64,000 nucleotides of DNA from NCBI RefSeq assembly GCF_014647975.1, contig NZ_BMQF01000002.1, positions 1-64,000 of the forward strand, in the 5' to 3' direction. Within the stretch, counting starts at the first letter, position 1; every line of letters starts with the position of its first letter. The DNA comes from Streptomyces fumigatiscleroticus (lineage in GTDB: Bacteria > Actinomycetota > Actinomycetes > Streptomycetales > Streptomycetaceae). The translations under genes and the position numbers were made by a program. The notes under the pieces are model-generated. The model did not search any database, was not told the origin of the DNA, and saw only the letters and a program-made list of their open reading frames with translations. Shown here piece by piece: positions 23,866 through 32,851 of the stretch.

Positions 23866-24719
23866 TTGGGGGCTCCCGTTGAGCTAGTGGTGGCGGTGGA
23901 CGCCGCGTGGGCGGTCCAGGGGTCGGTGACCGTCTTGGAGACATGGACGCGCAGGTCCCATCCGTGCCGGTCGGAGATCTCGTCGAGCTGGGCTGCGGCC
24001 AGCTCGCACCAGGGCCACTCGGTGGCCCAGTGCGCCGCGTCGAGCAGCGCGAGGGGGCTGTGGGCGCGGGCCTCCGACGCCGGGTGGTGGCGCAGGTCCG
24101 CGGTGAGGAAGGCGTCGACGCCGGCCGCCCGCACCTGGTCGAAGAGGCTGTCGCCGGAACCGCCGCTGACGGCGACCGTGCGCACGACCGCCTCCGGGTC
24201 GCCGGCGACCCGGACGCCCTGCGCGGTGGCGGGCAGCCGGGCGGCGGCGCGGGCGGCCAGCTCGCGGACGGTGAGCGGGTGGTCCAGCTCGCAGACGCGG
24301 CCCAGGCCGCGGCGGCCCTCGGGGTCGCTCGCGTCGGGCACCAGGGGCCGTACGACCCGCAGGTCGAGGGCGCCGGCGAGGGCGTCGGAGACTCCCGGGT
24401 CCGCGGTGTCGGCGTTGGTGTGGGCGACGTGCAGCGCGATGTCGTTCTTGATCAGGGTGTGCACCACGCGGCCCTTGAAGGTGGAGGCGGCGACCGTCGT
24501 CGTACCGCGCAGATAGAGCGGGTGGTGGGTGACGAGCAGGTCGGCGCCGAGTTTCACCGCCTCGTCGACGATCTCCTGCACGGGGTCGACGGCGAACAGG
24601 ACGCGTGAGATCTCCTGGTCGGGGTCGCCCACGACGGTGCCGACCACGTCCCAGGACTCGGCCCGCTCGGCGGGCCACAGGTTCTCCAGCGCGGCGATGA
24701 CTTCTGACAGACGGGGCAC
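23862..24719 (-). CDS. Nif3-like (NGG1p-interacting factor 3 / DUF34) dinuclear metal-centre protein
   Basis: A 285-residue Nif3/YbgI-family protein, a widely conserved metal-binding group with GTP cyclohydrolase-related fold and uncertain role. Metal-ligand motifs are visible: 'SWDVVG' near the N-terminus, 'DLLVTHHPLYLRG' (paired His), 'HVAHTNAD' and, near the C-terminus, 'FLTADLRHHPASEA' plus 'HWATEWPWCE' (His and Glu ligands). GTG start at 24719. First gene of the minus-strand operon with the zinc-ribbon protein and the RNase H/phosphatase. This three-gene order is conserved in Streptomyces as far as I recall. Confidence 0.88.
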   Translation of the reverse strand: MPRLSEVIAALENLWPAERAESWDVVGTVVGDPDQEISRVLFAVDPVQEIVDEAVKLGADLLVTHHPLYLRGTTTVAASTFKGRVVHTLIKNDIALHVAHTNADTADPGVSDALAGALDLRVVRPLVPDASDPEGRRGLGRVCELDHPLTVRELAARAAARLPATAQGVRVAGDPEAVVRTVAVSGGSGDSLFDQVRAAGVDAFLTADLRHHPASEARAHSPLALLDAAHWATEWPWCELAAAQLDEISDRHGWDLRVHVSKTVTDPWTAHAASTATTSSTGAPN

Positions 24720-24927
24720 GGGGAAAGGCTACCTGCCTGTTCTGCGCCGTTGAACCGCCACCGCTGCCGGGGCCCGGACGACCGCCCGCTTCCGGCCCGC
24801 CCAGCACATTCTCCGCCGTCGCCTCAGGCGAATCGTTCCGCTGCCATCCTTATGTGTGAAGCGGCCTGCTGGTGGTCCCCCGCCCGTGCGTACGAAAACT
24901 AGCTTCGTCGCCGGAGGTGACCGAACG

Positions 24928-26133
24928 ATGACGGCCTGTGCACTCGAGTCCTCGCCGGCTCACGGTAACGACGGGCGCGGCGGCGGTCCGCCGCGGGCGG
25001 AGTGCGTGATCACCGCGGACGGCACCCACGCCGCGCGCCTGGCCCGCAACGGCGGCTCCTGGTACCCGGAGCGCTGGACGCTGGACGGACCCCAGCCGTA
25101 CGCCGTCCCGCTCCCCGGCCATCAGCCCGAGGAGCCCGGCACCGAGGTGCAGCCGATGGGCGACGGGCGGGTCCTGATCCACCGCGTGACCGACGGGCGG
25201 CACGTCTTCTCCCTGCTGTACCCGGCCGGGCCCGGCACCGGCGAGCTGCCGCTCGGCGCGGTCGGGTACGACGGGGAGGACGGCGCCCGGCTGCGGCTGC
25301 TGCCGCCGGCCCCGGACGGGCGGCGGGCCTACGCCCTCGCCCCCGGCCGGCGTACGACGGCCCTGTGGCTGCTGACGGGCGGGGCGTGCGGGCCGGAGCT
25401 GCTGGCGGAGATCCCGGGCCGCTGCTCGGGCGGGGCGTGGCTGGACCGGACCGGGCGGATGCTGGCCGTGGACCGGGAGGCCGGCGGGCGCACCAAGACG
25501 ATCGTGGTGGACCTCGGGCGGGGCGGGGAGGTGTCGCCGCTGCTCCAGATCGCGCCGGACAGCGACGACCGGGTGCTGCTGGCCGATCCGGACAGCGGGC
25601 TGCTGCTGATCCGCTCGGACGCGCCCTCGCCGGGGCGGGACCGGCTGGGCTGGGGGGTGCTGGGCAGCACGCTGCCGGTGCGCTTCCCGGAGTGCCTGCG
25701 GCTGCCGGACTGCGCCGTGACCCCGTTCGCGGTCCAGCCCGGTCAGATGCTGGCGCCGGAGAACTGCGCGGTGGCGCTGCGCCTCGACGGCTCCCCGGGC
25801 AGCCGCTGGGTCGGTGTGTGGCGGCCCGTAGAGCGGTGCGTGCACCATTTCGCGGCGCCCGAGGGCTGGCTGGCGGGCGCCGGGCTGTGGACCGGGGACG
25901 GGGTGCTGCGGCTGCCGTACGCCACGGCGGACGAGCCGTGCGGGGTGGCACGGCTGCGGGCTCCCGTAGGGCGGACGGAGAGCGCGGGACGGACGGAGAG
26001 CGCGGGAAGGACGGGGGGCGCGGGTCCGGAAGATGCGGTCAGGGGCCGCACGGCCGCGCCTCCGGCACCGGCGGTCCCGTCCCCGGTGCCCGTCGCGCCG
26101 CGTCCGGTGCCGTTGCACCAGCGACGTCTGTAA
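24928..26133 (+). CDS. Hypothetical beta-propeller-like protein
   Basis: A 401-residue protein with repeated four-stranded patterns ('GGSWYPERWTLDG', 'GRVLIHRVTDGRHVFSLLY', 'GRRAYALAPGRRTTALWLL', 'GGAWLDRTGRMLAVDRE', 'TKTIVVDLGRGGEVSPLLQI'), the look of a WD40/TolB-type propeller. No signal peptide, so probably cytosolic. The C-terminal 70 residues are Pro/Ala-rich and start with a short repeat ('GRTESAGRTESAGRTGGAG'). The ATG at 24928 follows CCGGAGGTGA; the longer frame from 24856 is less likely. It looks like a conserved actinobacterial hypothetical; function unknown. Confidence 0.72.
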   Translation: MTACALESSPAHGNDGRGGGPPRAECVITADGTHAARLARNGGSWYPERWTLDGPQPYAVPLPGHQPEEPGTEVQPMGDGRVLIHRVTDGRHVFSLLYPAGPGTGELPLGAVGYDGEDGARLRLLPPAPDGRRAYALAPGRRTTALWLLTGGACGPELLAEIPGRCSGGAWLDRTGRMLAVDREAGGRTKTIVVDLGRGGEVSPLLQIAPDSDDRVLLADPDSGLLLIRSDAPSPGRDRLGWGVLGSTLPVRFPECLRLPDCAVTPFAVQPGQMLAPENCAVALRLDGSPGSRWVGVWRPVERCVHHFAAPEGWLAGAGLWTGDGVLRLPYATADEPCGVARLRAPVGRTESAGRTESAGRTGGAGPEDAVRGRTAAPPAPAVPSPVPVAPRPVPLHQRRL

Positions 26134-26238
26134 CGAAGTCATGCCGGTTGGCGTGGCCGCCTGGATCCGGCCCGCGGTACGACGGTTACACTCGCCCGGC
26201 TGTACGAAAGATCACGTTGACGGGGTGAATTTCTTCCG

Positions 26239-26445
26239 ATGAGCGACGCCAGTACGCACCAGCCGCTGCCCTCTTCCGGGGACTCCGACGGGTTCCGTCC
26301 GGGAGGCGTCTCCATGGTTGCCGAGGCCCAGGGCGCCGACGCCGGTCACGGCCGGCACCGCGGTCCGGTCTCCACGCGGGACGGCGAGGTGGCGCCGCAC
26401 GGCCGCCACCGCAAGCCGGCCGGCGGGACCGGAACGGCGGCCTGA
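26239..26445 (+). CDS. Small conserved hypothetical protein
   Basis: A 68-residue hydrophilic protein rich in Gly, His and Arg ('GHGRHRGPVSTRDGEVAPHGRHRKPAGG'), without hydrophobic segments; probably disordered. It starts with ATG at 26239, has plausible upstream promoter space, and is followed 25 bases later by a strong hairpin terminator, which supports its being a real transcript. The repeated 'GRHR' elements could bind metal or nucleic acid. No family assigned. Confidence 0.55.
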   Translation: MSDASTHQPLPSSGDSDGFRPGGVSMVAEAQGADAGHGRHRGPVSTRDGEVAPHGRHRKPAGGTGTAA

Positions 26446-26470
26446 CGGCACGTCCGTCACCAGCGGCGCA

Positions 26471-26505
26471 ACGGCCCCGCCCGTCATCCCGACGGGCGGG
26501 GCCGT
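26471..26505. terminator. Perfect 15-bp hairpin terminator
   Basis: ACGGCCCCGCCCGTC (26471-26485) pairs exactly with 26491-26505 across a 5-base loop. It sits just after the small gene ending at 26445 and at the point where the MaoC-like pseudogene breaks off, so it could serve both converging directions. Confidence 0.7.
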
Positions 26506-26520
26506 CCCCTGTCCGGGCCG

Positions 26521-26848
26521 TGCGCGAGGCCGTCACCGCCGTGCCCCGGACCGGGACCGGGCGGTGCAGCCGGAGGATCCGGCCGCCGTGCAGCACACGG
26601 GCGAGGTCGACGTCGACGCCGGGCACCGACAGACCACGGACCACGCCGGGCGGGCCGCCGCCCGCGACGGTGGCGGAGCTCGGCAGGACGTGCAGCCGGG
26701 ACTCCAGGGTGTGGCGCAGCTCGCCGGCGCCGGTGGCGGGGAGGCCCGCGCCGATGCCGAGGTGGTACAGCAGGACGTCCTCGGGCTCCCAGGCGATCTC
26801 GCCGTGCCGGGGCTCGGCGGCGAGGGCCCGGGCTGCGTCGACGGGCAT
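26521..26848 (-). pseudogene. Truncated MaoC-type hydratase (N-terminal half only)
   Basis: From an ATG at 26848 the frame encodes about 105 residues of clear MaoC/enoyl-CoA hydratase 2 N-terminal domain: 'GEIAWEPEDVLLYHLGIGAG', 'ELRHTLESRLHVLPSSATVAGG', 'VPGVDVDLARVLHGGRILRLHRPVPV'. The family is normally about 285 residues, with the hot-dog catalytic domain in the second half. Here similarity stops near 26520, and the frame runs on through a terminator hairpin and antisense to another gene. It is a 3'-truncated relic of the peroxisomal/steroid-type hydratase family. Confidence 0.75.
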
Positions 26849-27005
26849 GCGGCTCGGCTCCTGATCGGTTCCGTTACGGCGTCCCCTGGTACACCGCTGA
26901 CATACCGCACGGCCGCAGACCCGGCGGAACCCGTGACAATTGTCCCGCCCAGCTCCGTACACCTGCATCTGCCGCGCGGGTGCGCCCGGTTCGTAGCGTC
27001 GGGTC

Positions 27006-28286
27006 ATGACACGGACGGCGGGCGAACCGATCGGGGGCGAGGCGATGTTCTGGCATGCGCGGTACCGCCGGAAGGCGAAGGAATGCGACAAGGAAGGCGG
27101 CGACGAGGAATGCGGTGCGGCCGGGCCGGCTGCGGGCCCCGCTCCGACCGGGTTCGCCCTGCTGCCCTGGCTGCTGCTGGGACTGGGCGCCTTCTCCAAT
27201 CTCTTCCAGGGGCGTGGCACCGATCCGTGGATCGGCGGACTGGGCCTGCTCACCTTCAACTCCCTCTACATCTACGTGGCGATCCGCTCCTTCGTGGCCC
27301 AGAAGCGCGAGACGGTGTCGACGCGGGTGGCGCTGGGGCTGCTGGCGCTGGTCACCAGCGGGCTCGCCGGCGCCTACGGCGGCAGCTGGCTGCTGTTCTT
27401 CCCGCTGCTCGGACTGGCCACCGGCGCGGCGGTGCGGCCGCCGCGCCTGCGCCCGGCCGGTGCGGCGGTGACGCTGCTGGCCGGTGTGGTCTGCGTCGCC
27501 CACGACGGCTGGAGCGGCCTCGGCATCGTCTACGCCACCGGTGTCTCGACGATGGTGACCGCGGCGCTGCTGTCCCTCACGGACGCGGTGCGGGAACTGC
27601 GGGCGGCCCGCGAGGAACTGGCGCGGCGCGCGGTGGAGCGGGAGCGCCTGCGCTTCTCCCGGGACCTGCACGATCTGCTGGGGCACACGCTGTCGGTGAT
27701 CGTGGTGAAGTCGGAGGCGGTCCGGCGGCTGGTGCCGCACGATCCCGAGGCGGCGCTGGCCCAGGTCACCGACATCGAGTCGGTCGGCCGGCAGGCGCTG
27801 GCCGAGGTCCGTCAGGCCGTGACCGGATACCGGCAGGGCAGCCTCGACAGCGAACTGGACGGCGCCCGTTCGGCGTTGTCCGCGGCGGGCATGGAGGTGG
27901 CGGTGCGCCGGTCCGGGCCGCCGCCCACCCCGCGGGCCGAGGCGCTGCTGGGCTGGGCGGTACGGGAGGCGGTCACAAACGTCGTACGGCACAGCGGGGC
28001 GAGCCGGTGCGAGATCGCCGTGTCGGGCGGGACGGACCGGGTGCGGCTGACGGTCACGGACGACGGTACGGGCGTGGGCGGGGACCGCGTCGGCGGCGGG
28101 GGCACCGGGCTCGCCGGGCTGACGGAGCGGCTCGCCGCGGCGGGCGGGTCACTGACGGCCGGGGCGGGGACGCACGGGGGGTTCGTGGTGGTGGCGGAGC
28201 TGCCGTCGGCCGGGGCAGGGGCAGGGGCAGAGGCAGAGGCAGGGGCAGAGGCAGAGGTGAGCGTGCCGGCCGGGGAAGCGCGGTGA
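27006..28286 (+). CDS. Sensor histidine kinase (NarL/DesK type)
   Basis: A 426-residue kinase. Five or six membrane segments span about residues 48-190 and would sense a membrane or envelope signal. The HisKA_3 dimerisation helix carries the phospho-acceptor in 'RFSRDLHDLLGHTLSVI', and the ATPase domain has 'AVREAVTNVVRHSGASRC' (N box) and 'VTDDGTGVGG' plus 'GTGLAGLTERL' (G boxes). The C-terminus is extended by an Ala/Gly/Glu repeat made by a GGGGCA/GAGGCA microsatellite at 28217-28260. It pairs with the response regulator encoded 139 bases downstream. ATG start. Confidence 0.92.
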   Translation: MTRTAGEPIGGEAMFWHARYRRKAKECDKEGGDEECGAAGPAAGPAPTGFALLPWLLLGLGAFSNLFQGRGTDPWIGGLGLLTFNSLYIYVAIRSFVAQKRETVSTRVALGLLALVTSGLAGAYGGSWLLFFPLLGLATGAAVRPPRLRPAGAAVTLLAGVVCVAHDGWSGLGIVYATGVSTMVTAALLSLTDAVRELRAAREELARRAVERERLRFSRDLHDLLGHTLSVIVVKSEAVRRLVPHDPEAALAQVTDIESVGRQALAEVRQAVTGYRQGSLDSELDGARSALSAAGMEVAVRRSGPPPTPRAEALLGWAVREAVTNVVRHSGASRCEIAVSGGTDRVRLTVTDDGTGVGGDRVGGGGTGLAGLTERLAAAGGSLTAGAGTHGGFVVVAELPSAGAGAGAEAEAGAEAEVSVPAGEAR

Positions 28287-28425
28287 GCGGTCCGTGCGGG
28301 GCGGCCGGCCGGTCCGCGGTGACCTGCTCCGGGCGCTTCGCACGGCCGTACGCGGCGCGACACCTCCGGTCGTGCCCGCCCCGAAGCCCGGGCCGCGGGA
28401 CGGCCGGCCGCCCTACGCTTGGTCC

Positions 28426-29067
28426 GTGAACGAGATGCCCCCAGGCCGTCGGCCCGCGAAGTCGATCCGCGTACTGCTCGCCGAGGACCAGGGCATGATG
28501 CGCGGGGCGCTGGCGCTGCTGCTCGGCATGGAGGAGGACATCCAGGTCGTGGCGCAGGTGGCGGCCGGCGACGCGATCGTGGACGCGGTCCTCACCCACC
28601 GGCCCGACGTGGCGCTCCTCGACATCGAACTCCCCGGCATCAGCGGCCTGGACGCCGCCGCGGAGCTGCGCGACCAGGCGCCGTACTGCCGGGTGCTGAT
28701 CCTGACCACCTTCGGGCGGCCCGGCTATCTGCGCCGGGCGATGGAGGCGGGTGCCGCCGGTTTCCTGGTGAAGGACGGCCCGGTGGAGGAACTGGCCGCC
28801 GTGATCCGCCGGGTGCTGACCGGGGAGACGGTGATCGACCCGGCGCTCGCCGCGGCGGCGCTCGGTGCGGGGCCCAGTCCGCTCACGCCCCGGGAGTGCG
28901 ACGTCCTGCGGGCCTCCGCGGGGGGCGCGACCGTCGCCGACGTGGCGGCGGCGCTGCATCTGTCGGAGTCCACGGTCCGCAACTACCTCTCCGCGGCCAT
29001 CGGCAAGACCGGCACCCGCAACCGTACCGAGGCCGCGCGCGAGGCACGCCGTCAAGGCTGGCTGTAG
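28426..29067 (+). CDS. NarL/LuxR-type response regulator
   Basis: About 213 residues. The receiver domain has 'LLAEDQGMMRGALALLLG', phospho-acceptor Asp in 'VALLDIELPGISG', and 'LTTFGRPGYLRRAMEAGAAGFLVKD'. The C-terminal LuxR-type helix-turn-helix reads 'LTPRECDVLRASAGG..VADVAAALHLSESTVRNYLS'. The cognate regulator of the histidine kinase just upstream. I take the GTG at 28426, which lies about 7 bases after a TACGCT -10-like element, suggesting a leaderless transcript of its own; an ATG three codons later is an alternative. Confidence 0.9.
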   Translation: MNEMPPGRRPAKSIRVLLAEDQGMMRGALALLLGMEEDIQVVAQVAAGDAIVDAVLTHRPDVALLDIELPGISGLDAAAELRDQAPYCRVLILTTFGRPGYLRRAMEAGAAGFLVKDGPVEELAAVIRRVLTGETVIDPALAAAALGAGPSPLTPRECDVLRASAGGATVADVAAALHLSESTVRNYLSAAIGKTGTRNRTEAAREARRQGWL

Positions 29068-29235
29068 TGATCTCGCCTACCGTCGCGGGTGCGTGACGAT
29101 CCCTCAGCCGGTCAGGGAACGGTCAAGATTTCGTTAGGCCGCCGAAACAACGGAATAGTTGCCCCGGCGCACGAGGTTCAGCTTCCACGTATCCCGCACG
29201 GTTCCCTCCGACACCCGGCCTGGAGGCCTCACCCC

Positions 29236-30753
29236 ATGACGCTCACGACGACCGACCAGCCCCCGGCCCGAGCGGGCGGGGCCGTGGTCCCGGTGCTCGC
29301 CTTCGCGGGCATCGTTGTCGCGGTGATGCAGACCCTGCTCGTTCCGGTCGTCAAGGACCTGCCGCAACTGCTGGACGCCGCGCCCGGCGACGCCACCTGG
29401 GTCCTGACCTCCACCCTTCTCTCGGGCGCCGTGGCCACGCCCATCATGGGCCGCCTCGGCGACCTCTACGGCAAGCGGCGGATGCTGATCGCCAGCCTGG
29501 CCGTGATGGTGGCCGGCGCGCTGATCAGCGCCGTCACCAGCCAGCTGCTGACGATGATCGCCGGCCGTACGCTCCAGGGCTTCGCGATGGGCGCCATCCC
29601 CCTCGGCATCGGCCTGATGCGGGACATGCTGCCCCGCGAACGGCTCGGGTCGGCGATGGCGCTGATGAGCTCCTCGATAGGCGTCGGCGGCGGACTCGCG
29701 CTGCCGGCCGCCGCGCTGGTCGCCCAGCACGCCGACTGGCACGCCCTCTTCTACGGCGCCGCCGGACTCGGCGTCCTCTCCATCGTCCTCACCCTCCTCG
29801 TCGTCCCCGAGTCCCCGCTGCGCGCGAAGGGCTCCTTCGACCTGCCGGGCGCGCTCGGCCTCTCCGCGGGCCTGGTGCTCCTGCTGCTGCCGGTCACCAA
29901 GGGCAGCGACTGGGGCTGGTCCTCCGGCACCACGCTCGGCCTGTTCGCCGCCGCGGTCGTGGTCCTGCTCCTGTGGGGCGTGCTGGAACTGCGCCTGGCC
30001 GCCCCGCTGGTGGACCTGCGCACCACCGCCCGCCGCGAGGTGCTGCTCACCAACCTCGCCTCGATCATGGTGGGCGTCTCCTTCTACGTCGTCTCCCTCG
30101 TCCTGCCCCAGCTGCTCCAGCTGCCCGCCGCCACCGGCTACGGCCTCGGGCAGTCGATGGTCGTCGCCGGTCTGTGCGTGGCGCCGCTGGGCCTGACGAT
30201 GATGTTCACGGCACCCGTCTACGCCCGGCTGTCCGCCCGCTACGGCCCCCGGACGACCCTGATCATCGGCCTGCTCGTCATCGGGATCGGCTACGGCGGC
30301 GGCCTCGGCCTGATGGACGCCGCCTGGCAGACCGTGCTCACCTCGGTGGTCCTGGGCGCCGGCATCGGGCTGGCCTACTCCTCGCTGCCCGCGCTGATCA
30401 TCGGCGCGGTCCCGGCCTCGGAGACGGGCGCCGCCAATGGACTGAACACGCTGATGCGCTCCATCGGCACCTCGCTGTCCAGCGCGGTCATCGGCATGGT
30501 GCTCGCCAACACGGCGGACACCGTGGGCGGTGTCGCCGTCCCGACCATGCACGGCTTCCGCGTCTCCTTCCTGATCGCCACCGTCGCGGTCGCCGCCGGT
30601 CTGCTGTTCGCCCTGTTCCTGCCCCGGCAGCGCCCGGCCGCCCGCCCGCGGCTGCGCGCCGGCAGCGAGGAGGACGCGGCGCTGGAGCGCGCGGAGGAGG
30701 CACTGCACGGCCTCCGCGACCGGGTACTGGACGCCGGGGTACCCCGCTCGTAG
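29236..30753 (+). CDS. MFS transporter, 14-span DHA2 (EmrB/QacA-like) exporter
   Basis: A 505-residue permease with about 14 hydrophobic spans. Motif A 'GRLGDLYGKRRML' and motif C-like 'GIGVGGGLALPAAALVA' are characteristic of drug/proton antiporters of the DHA2 class. The C-terminal cytoplasmic tail is acidic and helical. The ATG at 29236 is chosen; the open frame continues to 29089 but that stretch looks like promoter sequence. It follows the two-component system in the same direction with a gap of about 170 bases, so regulation by it is possible. Substrate unknown. Confidence 0.88.
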   Translation: MTLTTTDQPPARAGGAVVPVLAFAGIVVAVMQTLLVPVVKDLPQLLDAAPGDATWVLTSTLLSGAVATPIMGRLGDLYGKRRMLIASLAVMVAGALISAVTSQLLTMIAGRTLQGFAMGAIPLGIGLMRDMLPRERLGSAMALMSSSIGVGGGLALPAAALVAQHADWHALFYGAAGLGVLSIVLTLLVVPESPLRAKGSFDLPGALGLSAGLVLLLLPVTKGSDWGWSSGTTLGLFAAAVVVLLLWGVLELRLAAPLVDLRTTARREVLLTNLASIMVGVSFYVVSLVLPQLLQLPAATGYGLGQSMVVAGLCVAPLGLTMMFTAPVYARLSARYGPRTTLIIGLLVIGIGYGGGLGLMDAAWQTVLTSVVLGAGIGLAYSSLPALIIGAVPASETGAANGLNTLMRSIGTSLSSAVIGMVLANTADTVGGVAVPTMHGFRVSFLIATVAVAAGLLFALFLPRQRPAARPRLRAGSEEDAALERAEEALHGLRDRVLDAGVPRS

Positions 30754-31095
30754 GACTCGGGGGTGCCCCCGGCCCCCACGGGCGCGGCCCCGTCCGAGGG
30801 CGACGGCCGGGCGCCTGCGGCTGCCCCCGGCCCCACGGGCCCACGGGCCCGGACCTGCCCGCCGGTGACGGCCGGACGCCTGCGGCTGCACCCGGCCCCA
30901 CGGACGCGGCCCCGCCCGCCGACGACGACCGCGCGCGTGTCCGTGTCCCGGTCCCACGCACCCGGCCCCTCCAGCCGGAGGCGCGGGGTCGGCGGTGGTC
31001 CACCGTTGCCGGTGTGCCCCACCCCCCGTCGTCCGTCCGGCGGGGGTGCGGCAGCATGGGCGCCCTGACGTTCGTACGACCGGAAGGACCCCCTC
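30754..31095. repeat. GC-rich intergenic region with about 60-bp direct repeats
   Basis: No gene is supported here. Units beginning GCCCCCGGCCCC(C)ACGG start at 30765, 30823 and 30888; within them a 39-base block (GACGGCCGGGCGCCTGCGGC and following bases) at 30802 recurs at 30867 with few changes. The tandem repeats follow the MFS gene; the last 100 bases presumably hold the promoter of the methyltransferase gene at 31096. Confidence 0.6.
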
Positions 31096-31758
31096 ATGCC
31101 CGCGGCACCGAAGCCGGAGATCCTGGCCGCGTTCGAGGCCGCGAAGGGGTTCATGCCCACGCACGAGGGCCTGGCGCTGTACGAGGCGGCCGTGGAGGCC
31201 GCCGGGCTGGGGCTGCCGCTGCTGGAGGTCGGCACCTACTGCGGGCGCTCGACGATCCTGCTCGCGGACGCCGCCCGCCGGGCCGGTGTCACCGCGCTCA
31301 CCGTCGACCACCACCGCGGCAGCGAGGAACAGCAGCCGGGCTGGGAGTACCACGACCCGGAGACGGTCGACCCCGAGGTCGGCCTGATGGACACGCTGCC
31401 CACGTTCCGCCGCACGCTGTACCGGGCCGGCCTTGAGGAGCACGTGGTCGCGCTCGTCGGCCGCTCCCCGCAGATCGCGGCCTTCTGGCGGACCCCCCTC
31501 GGGCTGGTCTTCGTCGACGGCGGCCACACCGACGAGCACGCCGCCGCGGACTACGAGGGCTGGGCCCCCCATGTGGCCGAAGGCGGGCTGCTCGTCATCC
31601 ACGACGTGTTCCCGGACCCGGTGGACGAGTTCACCGGGCAGGCCCCGTACCGCGTCTACCTCCGGGCCCTGGCGTCCGGCGCGTTCACGGAAGTCTCGGT
31701 CACCGGTTCGCTGCGTGTGCTGAGGCGAACGGAGGCGGGGACGCGGGGGCGCGGTTAG
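31096..31758 (+). CDS. Class I SAM-dependent methyltransferase (Methyltransf_24 type)
   Basis: A 220-residue protein. The SAM site reads 'LPLLEVGTYCGRSTILLA' (motif I), followed by 'LTVDHHRGSEEQQPGW' (motif II region) and 'LGLVFVDGGHTDEHAAADYEGW' with the Asp-Gly-Gly-His signature of the Methyltransf_24/cephalosporin-hydroxylase-like group. The acceptor is not predictable; these often modify sugars or small molecules. ATG start with GGAAGGA upstream. It lies 10 bases before the amidase gene, so both may be one transcript. Confidence 0.82.
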   Translation: MPAAPKPEILAAFEAAKGFMPTHEGLALYEAAVEAAGLGLPLLEVGTYCGRSTILLADAARRAGVTALTVDHHRGSEEQQPGWEYHDPETVDPEVGLMDTLPTFRRTLYRAGLEEHVVALVGRSPQIAAFWRTPLGLVFVDGGHTDEHAAADYEGWAPHVAEGGLLVIHDVFPDPVDEFTGQAPYRVYLRALASGAFTEVSVTGSLRVLRRTEAGTRGRG

Positions 31759-31768
31759 AGTCACGTAC

Positions 31769-32695
31769 GTGTCGTACGCAGGCCCGGACTTCGAACCCTC
31801 CCGCCCCCGCCGTTCCCGGCGCGGGCCCCTGACCGTCGCGGTCGTCGCGCTGGTGCCCGGGGCGCTGCTCGGCTGGCTGGTGTACGAGGCGGTGGGCGGC
31901 CCCGGCGACGGCGGCGGTTCCGGCCGGGCGGCCGTACGGACGTCGGCGCCGGCGGCGCCGGGCGCCTCCGGCTCCCCCACGGTCTCCGCCGCCCCCTCCT
32001 CCTCCGCGCCCGCCGCCACCGCCCCCCTCAAGGGGAAGGTGGTCGTGATCGATCCTGGGCACAACCCCGGCAACTTCCGGCACCCCACCGAGATCGGCCG
32101 CCAGGTGGACATCGGCACGAACAAGAAGGAGTGCGACACCACCGGCACCTCCACGAACGCCGGTTACACCGAGGCCGACTACACGCTCGACGTGGCCCGC
32201 CGTATGCGCAAGCTGCTCCAGGCGCAGGGCGCCACCGTGAAGCTGACGCAGGACGGGGACCGGCCGTGGGGCCCGTGCGTGGACGAGCGGGCCAGGATCG
32301 GCAACGACGCCCACGCCGACGCCGTGGTCTCCGTGCACGCCGACGGCTCGGCGGCCGGCAACCGCGGCTTCCATGTCATCCTCCCCGACTCCGTGCACCA
32401 GGGGGCCGCCGACACCCGCCCCATCGTCGGCCCCTCCCGCGACCTCGGTGAGCGCGTCGCGGGCAGCTTCGGCCGCGTCACCGGCAGCGCGCCGTCGAAC
32501 TACGTCGGCGGCGGCACCGGTCTCGTCACACGGAAGGACCTGGGCGGTCTCAATCTGTCAACGGTTCCCAAGGTGTTCATCGAGTGCGGCAACATGCGCG
32601 ATAGCAAGGACGCGGCGTTGCTGACCGACGGCGCATGGCGGCAGAAGGCGGCGCAGGGGATCTCTGAGGGAATCGTGAGTTTCCTGCGCGGGTAG
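31769..32695 (+). CDS. Secreted N-acetylmuramoyl-L-alanine amidase (Amidase_3)
   Basis: A 308-residue cell-wall hydrolase. A basic N-terminus and one span ('LTVAVVALVPGALLGWLVYEA', residues 22-42) act as signal or anchor, followed by an Ala/Ser/Pro linker to about residue 88. The zinc amidase domain has 'VVIDPGHNPGN' (His ligand), 'GYTEADYTLDVARRM' (Glu ligand), 'VVSVHADGSA' (His ligand) and 'VFIECGNMRDSKDA' (catalytic Glu). It cleaves the bond between muramic acid and the stem peptide. GTG start at 31769, with a TAGAGT -10-like element close upstream. Confidence 0.92.
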   Translation: MSYAGPDFEPSRPRRSRRGPLTVAVVALVPGALLGWLVYEAVGGPGDGGGSGRAAVRTSAPAAPGASGSPTVSAAPSSSAPAATAPLKGKVVVIDPGHNPGNFRHPTEIGRQVDIGTNKKECDTTGTSTNAGYTEADYTLDVARRMRKLLQAQGATVKLTQDGDRPWGPCVDERARIGNDAHADAVVSVHADGSAAGNRGFHVILPDSVHQGAADTRPIVGPSRDLGERVAGSFGRVTGSAPSNYVGGGTGLVTRKDLGGLNLSTVPKVFIECGNMRDSKDAALLTDGAWRQKAAQGISEGIVSFLRG

Positions 32696-32725
32696 CGATC
32701 AGCCCGTTGATCCCGGCGGACAGCC

Positions 32726-32760
32726 TCATCGGACGGACGATAGGGTCATCCGTACGATGA
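32726..32760. promoter_or_regulatory. 12-bp imperfect inverted repeat around a promoter-like sequence
   Basis: TCATCGGACGGA (32726-32737) and TCCGTACGATGA (32749-32760) match at 11 of 12 positions around an 11-base spacer that contains TAGGGT. It lies about 90 bases before the next gene. An operator over the -10 region is the best reading; a weak terminator for the amidase is the alternative. Confidence 0.45.
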
Positions 32761-32851
32761 GGGGCCTCCCCCCGCGCTTCGCACCGGGGCCTGACGGCGA
32801 CCTGGTGACAGCGACGCCTCTACCGACGAGACGACCTACGAAGGACCTGAA

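Noticed and set aside
29134..32154. 1006-residue minus-strand frame
   Set aside because: Spans the MFS, repeat, methyltransferase and amidase genes in antisense; low-complexity Gly/Arg/Asp composition and no domain.
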